NCBI GenBank assembly: GCA_023052935.1
Contig: CM041294.1
Span: forward strand, 39,765,236 to 39,829,235
Direction: 5' to 3'
Length of the DNA: 64,000 nucleotides
Origin: Piezodorus guildinii
Lineage: Eukaryota > Arthropoda > Insecta > Hemiptera > Pentatomidae
Positions within the stretch are counted from its first letter, which is position 1, and the number at the start of each line of letters is the position of its first letter. Below the pieces are notes generated by a model. It saw only the letters and a list, made by a program, of their open reading frames with translations, did not search any database and was not told the DNA's origin. Of this stretch, positions 22,218 through 34,200 are shown piece by piece. Made by a program: the position numbers and the translations under genes.

Positions 22218-25200
22218 TTTTTCTTTTTTCCTTACATGGTAACCCCACATAAGGACCGTTTATTATAACATCATGTTCCATACCTTAATGGTATACTACA
22301 TGAATGGTAATATGATTATATTAATTTACATATGAAAGTAGTATTACATTAACAATTATTACAGAATAATGTTTCAAATGAAATAAGACAAAATAAATAA
22401 AGTAACTATCATAACAAATTTAAAATAAAATGTTTGTCAACAGAAAAGAATTACCTACGCTGCCCGTCTTTAGTCAGTGATTCAAAGTCAATGCCTTTAA
22501 TGAATTTAAGTAAGTCTGTCTTGAATTTAGAGAATAAATTTTGTTCCGTCTCTGGCCAGTTTCCATTTTTAAGTATTATATTTTTAATTAAATGAAATCT
22601 TTGTCTGTCAAAAATTTTGCAGTCATAAAGTATATGTTTAAAATTTTGAATTTGTCCGTCTTCGTCACATAAGTCTGTTTGTATTATGTTAAATCGTTTG
22701 AGATAATGTTTTGTGTTTCCGTGTTCTGTGATTAGTTGTGTTAGTTTATAATCATTACTGTGTACAGATGCATAGTCGTGTAATGTTATGTTTGGTATAA
22801 ATCTGTGTAAACTTGGAGACTTGGTAGAAGTCACCCACATCTGGTCCCATCTTGCAACAAAATCAGATGTCATGTCCCTCCTGACATAGGACAGAGGTGC
22901 TTTATCGTAGGAAGGTAACATATTACTGGAAGCAGCTTCTTTGGCTAGTAGATCTGCCCGTTCGTTGCCCTCGATCCCTGCATGCGCCTTTACCCACTTT
23001 AGAGTTACTCTTTTCCCCATCTGTTTAAGTTGTAATACGTTTTGCCTAATTTGGTCTGTCAAATGGTCATGTATGTGTACATTGTTGATGGAGTCAATTA
23101 AAGTTTTGTTGTCTGTATGTATAGTGATACGTTCGTTGGTTTGCCTAGGTTCATTTGTCATGTACTCTGTCACTTTCAGTACAGCGAATTTTTCAGCTTG
23201 GTTGTTAGAACAGTACGATTCTAACTTGTATTGATGTTGGACATTTATACCAGCTGTAGTTTGGAACCACCACGCACAACCAACATTATCGCTGTACTTA
23301 CTTCCGTCAGTGTAAACGTCAGTGTTCTCGGTAATAAAAGTAGTACATTGTCGCGTTGTCCATAAAGTAGTTGCTGGGTGCAGCCAGAACTTGCAGTCTG
23401 TTAATCTTTCAATTTTATCCAGTGGTATGTCTTTGTAGCCTGTCTTATGTCTAATAATATTAAATAAAATTGTTCGTTCTTCAATTTTTAGTTGGATAGG
23501 TAACAGTCCTGCTAATAGTATCGCGGCCTCATATGATAGCGTACGGTAGCCCTTGCATATTTTGATCGAAATCAACCTTTGAAGCCTCTGTAACTTCATC
23601 AATATTAATAGATATCTATATATATATATATCTATATATATATATTTAAAATTTGTTTTTTTGAATATTTAGTTTTATTGCCTTTTCCGACTTTGAAAAT
23701 TAATACAAGTAATATGTGGACTTCGAAGCTTTTTTGGAAGGTTGAACATACTACTATTCCAGAACAATAAATAATAATTAATATTTTTAAATCAGTCAAA
23801 ATCAAAGAGAATTCTTCCTGATTAAACTAAATGAGAGGAAACTACAAAACATATTAAAATTTAAAAAAGAAAGGTATTGTATAAACCCCTAGTTAAGCTT
23901 TCGAAAATCAATAATTCTCTATATCAAGTAGTTCAGGACATACCTAAAAAAAAAAAAGTCAGATAATATTACAGCAGTCTAGTGTAAATAAGTATACAAT
24001 AAATAGAAGGCTAGAGATAACTCAACTGCTGATTGATGGTGTATGCCATCCCAGATGTTTCGCTTTCAGGCGTCATGTTTGGTATTGACAATGATAAGTG
24101 CTTTCTAGCCCCACAGCAGATGAAAGCATATCTCACTGATTGAAAGGCATGTTGATATTCTGTGGGATCAATGCTTTGGCCTTGGAAATGGACTTAACAC
24201 CTATCATTCAATCCTTGCGGTTTTCGTGATCCAAAAGTGATACTTTATTACTGGTCAGATTAATTTATAAAGGCGATACTTGATCACTGGTCAGGCTATT
24301 TATCGATTGACTCGGCAACGAAGAGAAATGATTATCCATACTGTTGGACTACTTACAGATTGTAGGGTACTACAATGGGATATAATTTATCTATAATTAC
24401 GCCAATGAAGCTGTATATTCGGATTAAAAATAAAAAAATACTTCAAGTCAAGGATATTTAATTTATCTGCTACATTTATTGGATTATTATTGTTTTTCTT
24501 AAATTAAACACCCCATTAATATTTTAATTGCCACTTTAGGTTCGAGCGTACATAAAAGTCCATTGCAAGTTTTTGGAAGATGAATGTAAATAAAACATGA
24601 ATGGTTATGAAGTTATTCTGCTAAAGTAACTTATCTTGGAAAAACGTTTCTTCTTCCATTCTCATTATTATTAATATTGATATCCTAGAATGTGGGATGA
24701 AGCGTCAAGTGAAAAATGAATAAAACATGGTGATGCGCCAACAAGGAATGTGAATAAGGTTATCTTTCAAGAGATCAAGAATATAAACATGACTTTTTAC
24801 TTCGATTAAAGCTTCAAATTTGTTTTTGTTTTTTTATTTATTTAACGTCACTTTATGCTACTATGGCTAATCGGACGATGCTACAGTGGGAGTCCTAAAT
24901 TTTGCCTATCCAGGTTTTATTAGGATAGAGATCTTTGACGAGTACCTGACATCGCACAGGCTCGGGACCACCTTTTAATGTCCCCTCCGAAGGACGGCAT
25001 AACTAAGCGTTTTTTACTCCCACTAAAAAATCCTAGAACCACCTGCGGTTTTGAACCCTTGACCTTTGGCATAGGAGGCTGTTATGCTAGCCACCCAGCT
25101 ACAAGTGATCCCTTACGTGTAAGTCGTTAAATCGTTTGTAGTGGATCCAAAACTGGTTCCATATGAAGATATGTACATATGTATAGTAATGTTAGGAACA

Positions 25201-28200
25201 TCTTAGCTAACCATAATTTAGTATTCCTAGTAGAGAAAATTCGACTATTCATCTATTACTTTGAGCGAGTAATATATTATACTATAAAATAATAAAACTT
25301 CTATGCAAACGGAGCATTTTTAATTTTCGCTAGAACGTCCGATAGGGTCTGATGGATTCTTTTCTAACTTAAGAGTCCTAGGTTAGGACGATATCGCTCT
25401 TCCTTATTATATTATTTTTCAATCCTTCTTTTTGATAAATTATTTTTTGTCTTTTTCCTTTCTTATAGTTTTTAAATGTGGATATGGAATGTTCCTGAAA
25501 ACGGGTCAAAAATCTTTTAAAATCTTTAATAATACTGCTAACAACACAGCTACAAGTGATCCCGCTTTAAATTTGTGTTCTGGCCTGTTCCAGGTATCAA
25601 TCCTTCCATGATAAACTTTACTCCCACTTTAACCCACAAGTTTCAATCCTCGCTTCCTCTTCCATTCCTGACAACCCTTCGTGGAGCCTGAAAAGAAGAT
25701 GCATCGGGACATTCTAGTTTAGAATATTTTTAGAATGCTGCCTATGGGAAATTTCTCTTCGTGTATTTTTATCAGACAGCTAATTTACTCCATGTATTAT
25801 CTAATACAGTTGTAAATCTCAATAAATAATTTAAAAAAAAAAAATTGTATTTATAAGTTTTGTGTTACAAAAAGGCGCCTGGAAAATTAGTAAAAATAAG
25901 GAACGTTCATTATTTTAAGGTGATGATGACGATGTGCATATTTCTCTCTATACGATCGAACACCTATAAATTTTTTTAAAAAAATTCACTTCGGCAAATT
26001 GATTTTTTTTTTCTCTTTATATGATACTAGAACTAATTAGTAGTTGTTTATTATTATCATAAGCAATTTTATGCTGTTCTAGAGTTATTATTTGTAATCT
26101 CTTCGCTCATTTTCCCCCAGTTTGACTATGTTTGCCTCGTATATGGCGGGCTGTCTGAGAAATTCGATATGAGACTCAAAACACTTATGAATTGTTTTAT
26201 CAGATTCACATGAGGAATCCCCATGTTTCTAGAAAGTATACTGAGTTGAATTGGCTCTATCCCTTTTTCTGTAGGCAGTACCTCCTAGGTGTCTCTCTCT
26301 TCCGATTTTTCATAACTAAAAAACCTCCTTATATTCTTGATATGCTTACCACTTGTTCCTCTGTCCATTCAGTAAACACTAGATCCCAACCCATAAACTT
26401 GTATATACCTTCACACAGATCCGTCTCCTTCAAAAAATCCCTTGTTATTCGTGCTACATTGTCTATCATTGTCCACTTTCAAATACCAACTATTTCTCCA
26501 TTTCCTAAAGTATCAATCTTCCCAGCATATGTAATATTTAAAATCTATAGATGATACTATTCATTGTCACAAAATCCATCTTTTATTGTTAAACTGAAGT
26601 CCTAAACGACCAGACAATTATCATGTATATTGTACTTTTCTTGTTATTCTTAGGGGACTACTCGTTCCAGAATAAAATTACTTTTCATTTCATTATATGA
26701 GGAGACGTCATAAAGTAGGGAGAGGTCTGTTTATCTTCTGTTTTACAATTAAAAGGGGAAAACTAAATTAATTAAATTTATAAAAGTTTTCTTTTTTAAA
26801 TCCATTAACGCTTTGTTTTGTTTTATGTTGAAAGCACTTTCTTTCCCAAACTAACTAATAGTTTCCTCCAATTTCTCTCTTATAGATAAATATACCTGCA
26901 TTTAATATATTACAAATTTTATTTTATTAGGTAAATATTGATTATTCGACATAGTTACGATTAATTTTTATTTCCTAAATTAAATATGTGTTTCCTACAA
27001 TATTTTTGTCAGATGGTCAGAGTAAAAGGAATTTCTGTGTTTATGAATTAATAACCTTATATAAAATCACTTTCATTCAATTAAGGCTAAAAAGTAATTT
27101 TTTTTTATCTTAAACTTAATATTTTCTTATATTATAAAGTCAGTAAAAACTTCCACGGAATAACGAATGTTGTTATTTTGATACAATATTTTATTTATGA
27201 ATTTTGGAATTTATGTAAGACATAATAGGTAATTAGTACACACAAAAATGTTCCTAACAGATTGAACAGTAATCCACTATCTAAATCATAAGTTACGTCG
27301 TTTATGCTGCTTTAAAAATTATGAAAAATACGAAATCTAAACAGTGGTAAAAATTATAATAATTTTCACTTTTCCTCCAATTAAAGTAATTTGATTTATT
27401 TTTTAAAAATACTTAATAATGAATATTAATTAATGAATATTGTTAGAAATTCAATATTTTTAAAATTAATAGATTATTTATATTTTAAAAAAATCTAACT
27501 TTCTTGTCTCTTATGATTTTGGCAGATGTTCCAGTAGTAATAGTTTATATCCTATTGAATCAAATGGGAAGTGTTTTTTTGTAATACACATCAAACAAAA
27601 TGAAGATTGGGTTATTATTGGAAGATTCTCAAAAAATCCTTAAGTCTCTCAAACGTACCGTTGAAATATTGGTCTATGATATGAAATGGAATACAATAGA
27701 AAAATAAATATAAAGGATGAGATGGTTCGGGTGGCGTTAAAAAAAGGTTAGAAAATATCGACAAACTACTAACCAACGTTTCGACACACGATACGGGTCG
27801 TCATCAGAACTAAAATATAAGTATTTTTTAGTGTTTGATAAATATATTATCATAAAAAATTAACCGAAATAAAAGTAAGTTGAATCAAAATGAGAACAAG
27901 AAAAAAAAAGTGAAAGTGATAATAAATAAATAAATAAATTAATATACGAATTAATCGGCATGAGTTGTTAGAGAAGTAAAAAATAAATATAGAAGGACAT
28001 TTCATATGGCTATTACTCTTCTATTTCTATGTTGTAAATTTCCAGGATCATATAAAACTTCTTCATTTAATTATCTTTAAAATTCTGCAAAACAAGCCTA
28101 CATCCACAGGCCTATCATGAATAGATGTAGCAAGAATAGAGAAAAAATGACAGAAAAAAATTGAATTGGTGACTTATAAGTGTCTAGTCATGTTGTGAGA

Positions 28201-31200
28201 GCGGATACTATATCTCAAGCGGAACGTTAGTTATAATATAATAATAACAATGAAAAGTTTATACGACCTATGTCCGATTCTCAACGTTTAGGCAGGAAAA
28301 TTAAATTTCGAGTTTTTATGATAAAACATCAAAATAACATAATAAACAAAATATTATAAAACATCAAAATAACATAATAATCAAAATATCATAAAACATC
28401 ATAATAATCAAAATATCATAAAACATCATAATAATCAAAATATCATAAAACATCAAAATAACATAATAATCAAAATATCATAAAACATCAAAATAACATA
28501 ATAATCAAAATATAAAACATCAAAATAACATAAAGATCAAAATATCATAAAACATCAAAATATCATAAAACATCAAAATAACATAATAATCAAAATATAA
28601 AATATCAAAATAACATAATAATCAAAATATCATAAAACATCAAAATAACATAATAATCAAAACATCATAAAAAAACAACTCAAAATATGATTTTCCTCCA
28701 TAACCGTTGAGCTTCAGACTCTTGGTCATGTAAACTTTTTTGTTCCTCTTGAGGTCTAGTATTGTTTCCAACAATATGACTAGATATTGATGTGACAGCC
28801 TTTATAAGGTAAAAGTGAAGTAACGATAGCAAAAACCTGATGTGAAACAGAATAGGAATGTACACAATATCCATGTATTTATACAAAATGAAAAGGTCGT
28901 ATATTAATTTTACCTATCAAGAGATCTGAAGATTAATAAGTTAAATAGCTAAATAATGCAGAGTATATTATGTTTTCGATCGTCATCCCAATCATTTCAT
29001 ACTTCCTATCTATTACACGGTAAACTATATAGTATTTAATAATAATAACAAATAATTTTGGGACAATATGTATTAGTTATGTTAAAACATATTAAACATA
29101 ATAAAAGTAATGTAGCAAATAAGCATATATGATTTTATTATGTTTTCCAATTGGGCTCACCTAGCATCTTGATGACCCTCTTGTTGGACTTGGCGTTTCC
29201 CTTGCGGCTACCCCTACTGACGCTGCCGGAAGTGCTGTCTCCGGCCCGATGTAGCCTGATCCCGATGAGGATGTAGAGGACGGTGATGACGGACATGGGG
29301 AAGAAGAAGAACAAGACGGCCGAGAGCTCGAAGGAGTGCTTGAAGGTTCGTGTCTTCACCGAGCAGAGCTTGTACTCCTCCGAAATCACCTTCCCTTTGT
29401 TGTCTGTGGCGTACACCAGTCCGAACTGGATGGCCTACGGAGAAAACAAAGTCGTAAAAATATGCTATTTAATCAATAAAAAATGTACTGATTAACAAAT
29501 TTTAAAAGCACCTGTTTTTTGAAGGATCATAATATATTGCATTATTTAATTAAAAAATAGAAAATCTATTTATTCAAAAAGAAAATTTTTTTTTTGTATT
29601 AATTTACTTAACAGTAATCGGCTGTCATGTAGGTTATGCGAGACTAAGTTGGGGTGGGGATGCCAAAAGCTTTAAATATTTATTCTATCAACAGTACTTG
29701 CATAAAAAGTGTTTATGTTGTCTACGTCCGTTTGTTGATTCAACGATTTTTCTAAATTTTTTGTTATATATATTGATTCAACGATCCTCCTCTTATTTAT
29801 ATAATCTTCCTTGTGTAGGTCTTATACAACAACATAGACAAAACTGTAACTCGAAATGCGCTAAGCCAAATTGGCTACAGGTCTGTCACAACATTGGAAT
29901 AAATATAAACAAAATTTTGATTTTAATAATGTATAAGACCTACACAAGGAAAATTATATAAATAAGAGGAGGATCATTGAATCAATATATATAACAAAAA
30001 AATTAGAAAAATCGGTGAATCAACAAACGGACGAAGACAACTTAATCACTTTTTAAGCGAGCACTATTAATAGAATAAATATATAAAGCTTTTGGCATCC
30101 CCACCCCAAGTTAGTCGCGCATGAGAACACCTTTAAAAATTGATATTGCTAATAATTATGACGACACTGCAAATGAAGCGGTAAAAAATAGATATATATA
30201 GCATGGATATGCATGGCGGCAGGTAACGCATTTATTAAAAATACAATAATTGATTAAAATGTTGACATAAGATGTTATAAATGTTTAAATGCCATAAAAA
30301 TTTTTAATTGTTTACAGATGCTTGAAAATGGCCCTAGAGGCTGAAACGTTTTGATGTCTAAAAATTAAATTAAAAAAAAATGTATCAAAGACTTTTTTGT
30401 AAAAACAAAACAAATCTTGAACCAAAAGAACACTTAGAACAATGTACTGATCAATTATTCGAGTAATTTAAATAAATATTTTAACGTAATTAATCTATTA
30501 ATTTAAATAAATTTGATTAAATCACGATAAGTCAAAACATGCAACTTTTGCACTAGTTCCTCAGACCAACACTCGATCGAAGGATAACTAAGAGGGGCCC
30601 GCATGTCAAGATGAAAAGATAGACTCTCGACCAGCGCTGCAACTACTATTCCTTCTATCTAAATTATCAAAAAAATAGAAAGATACTGAATACATACACA
30701 TACCTACTTAAACAATATGAATTTATGCTTCTCAGGATTACGTCCCAGAAAAAAAGACTCACATACAAAATCTGCAATCATTTTAATAAAAAAATTTAAG
30801 ATTCATAACGACAGCTCCTTGTTAGGTAAACAACAAAAGCATACGTAAGGAACTTAAAACAACCAACAGGTGACCAATATATACGAACTCTCTATTTTCA
30901 TTTTCATAATAAACTTCCCGGACACGACAATAAACTTATTAACAACATGTCAGTAGTTGAAATGCCAGCCCGAAGAAGGCGGAATAGAAGCTGGATAAGA
31001 GACCTCCTCTGCTAAGTCAAAGCCTAGGAAGGGATGCTGCTGAGCACTTTCCTTACCCATGCCTACTAAGTCTGATCTCATTATTTATAAAGAAAATTAG
31101 CTTATTGTCCCATAACTTCTGACAGGTGCGAATGAAGAAACATGAAGAAAATTGCAGGCTCATTACAGTGTGGTCAATGTAAGTTGATACTGGTCATTTT

Positions 31201-34200
31201 AGCGAGATATTTCTAACGTTTAAAACTTAAAACTGAACCTTTTGTGAAAAGATGGCTTGGAAACCAAAATAATGAAACTCTGTTGCCCTGCCTTTAGGCC
31301 TTGTTTATACTGGAAGCAACTAGCTATGATTGTTCAATGTAACTTCACTCAACAGTTATTGAGAGCTGCTATATAGTGGTAATCTAGTGTACATGTAGCC
31401 ACCTGGGTTGGCATCCTGGAGAACGGCCTCCAAAGACCTAACTAAGAACCCGATTGAGAAAGTCGAGGTAAAAGAAAAGTAATAGTGGTCTCATGTGCCC
31501 CTATACAAGTAAAATTTCATTATTTTCTAGAAGAAAAGAACCAATAGGCATCAATGGCCCTGTAAGGAAAATAAAGGAACAAGAGGAACAGAAAACAGCA
31601 ATGGACCATACATGTGAATCTATCAATGTTTAAAATTTAGAATAATAGGTTCATACAAAATTAATTACCCCACTAAAAACTTTATATTCATTCTGGCCGT
31701 CAGACGCAGTGTAATATATACGTACGTTTAACGCACCCTGAACTGCTCCATGTTATTCATAAAAAAGGGTAGAGATTAGGAGCAACTTAGAAGATATAGA
31801 ATAGATTTTCAGCTATTATAGAGGTTTGTCACTATTTTGAATTCTTTACCCATCATGATTTTAACAATTATTCAACTGAAATTATTAATAAGAGAAAAAT
31901 CATAATTTTATTTAGATTATAACAGAATAAAAATAATTATCGATCTATATATAACATACCTTATAAATGACACACCTCCTAGCTCATCGCCCCTGCTATA
32001 AAGGCCTTATGCTTATCATTTTGAGATATAAACTTTTTTAATGTTCGAAGAAAAAAATATTGAGTTATTTGTTTCAAGGCAATAGTAAACATTAATAAAA
32101 AAAATATTTATTTTTGACAGGAAACTCCAGAAAAGTCCTTTGAACTTGACACCACCACTGGCCTTTTGTTTAAAAAGAAGTAAACAATTTTAGACTCAGA
32201 ACCTGATTATTTGTAAAGATACAATAACAGTTGTTAGGAATAAAAAACACAAAGTTTTTCTTCCTTTATTTTCATCTCAAGAACTTTTTGAATAGCTCAG
32301 ATCATGGAAAAGGCAAATTCATTCCCTACAAAGCTAACTTTATAAACTCAAATAAGAATAGCGAAATTATACAGAGTGAAAAGAAAAGTGCTATTGAAGC
32401 AAGCACCTTTTATTTTCAATATGACTACTATTATTATAGATATATAACTATTCGGAAACGATAAACATTTTGCAGCAATTAACAGGGATATCAATAAAAT
32501 GCTCTTTCCTCAATTATTTCTAATTGCTTTAATGCTTATTATCAATAAGTATGGAACCAGAGAACGATTAGTGGGAATGGCAATCTCACTAATTAGATAA
32601 TTGATTTTATATTACTTACTAAATCCTATAATTGATCTATTATTTAAGTGGTACATATTAAATTTTAGTAAATATTTATACTGGAAATTAAATTTTATTG
32701 GGATATTCTAAATAAAGAATTTACTCTCTCTAATAAATGTTAAAAACTAAAGTTAGCACCAGCCAAGGCATATTTGGTCGTACAATCTCTTATTAATATG
32801 ATTTATGAGGTTTTGACTCCTGATAGTGCCTCTATAGGTAAATATTTAATAAATTGGAGTTTTATAAACTGATTTTTGAGATATTGAAGGATTTGTTCAG
32901 ATTATTATAAGAATTTTAGTCACGTTGTTACATAGGAATACATGTTTTATAAAGGAAGTACGAGGCATGTTTTTTAAGTAAGTACCGTTTTCTAATCAAA
33001 AAAAGACGTGCAAAGATATCGCAATTATTTTATTTTTACATGAAAGCCTGTACCTTAATCCACTTTTCTATATAATTTCCATGAATTTTGAGGCACTTGT
33101 CATAACGCGGCACCAGTTTTCGAATACCCTCCTCAACACATTCTGCCGCCTGACTTGTTAATCACTGCCTCACAAATGTTTTGACTTCGTTATCGTCTTG
33201 AAGACGCCGACCGTCCAGGTGTTACTTCAAGGGCAGAAACAAATGGTAGTCGCTGGGCGACAGATCTGGGCTGTATGGAGGATGATCTAGAGTTTCCCAT
33301 TTGAATGATTTGATGAGATCTTTGGTCCGATTAGCCACATGTGGACGGGCATTGTCATGCAGCAAAACGATACCCTTACTCAACTTGCCACATCTTTTTA
33401 AGACGATAACGAAGTCAAAACATTTGTGATGCAGTGGTTAACAAGTCAGACAGCAGAATTGTTTGAGGAGGGTATTCAAAAACTGGTGCCGCGTTAGACA
33501 AGTGCCTCAAAATTCATGGAAATTATGTAGAAAAGTAGATTAAGGTACAGGCTTTCACGTAAAAATAAAATTATTGCGATATCTTTGCATGTATTTTTTT
33601 TCATTCCAAAACGGTATTTACTTAAAAAACATGCCTCGTATAATAATGTTTATTATCAGGCATTTTAAGTTTTACCTGTAGAAGACAAAAGACAAGAAAC
33701 TGCTCGAAGATACCGATTACTACAACATTTAGTAGACAAACGTTCAAAACTTCCAGTCTGTTACAAAAACTCATTTGCACCACTATTATCAGACCTTTTT
33801 GGACATATGGAATCGAGCTCTACTAAACCATCTAATTCCTCATACAATCTTTACAATCAAAATTCCTTCGCTTCAACTCTTCCACAATGACCTCAAAAAA
33901 CATGCCTCGTATAATAATGTTTATTATCAGACATTTTAAGTTTTATCTGTAGAAGACAAAAGACAAGAAACTGCTGAAGATACCGATTACTACAACATTT
34001 AGTAGACAAACGTTCAAAACTTCCAGTCTGTTACAAAAACTCATTTGCACCACTATTATCAGACCTTTTTGGACATATGGAATCGAGCTCTACTAAACCA
34101 TCTAATTCCTCATATAATCTTTACAATCAAAATTCTTTCGCTTCAACTCTTCCACAATGACCTCAGCATTCCATTTGTAGCAGACCGAGCTGATCGTAGA

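Noticed and set aside
22093..22281. Short frame with alternating Tyr-Ile
   Set aside because: It is simply the translation of a (TA)n tract; the same applies at 49,811-50,190.
22451..23602. Host RNase H gene
   Set aside because: The flanking segments match R1-type LINE ORF2 and a second truncated copy lies at 35.6 kb.
28321..28676. CRISPR-like array
   Set aside because: Units are directly contiguous, with no unique spacers, in a eukaryotic intron; it is a minisatellite.
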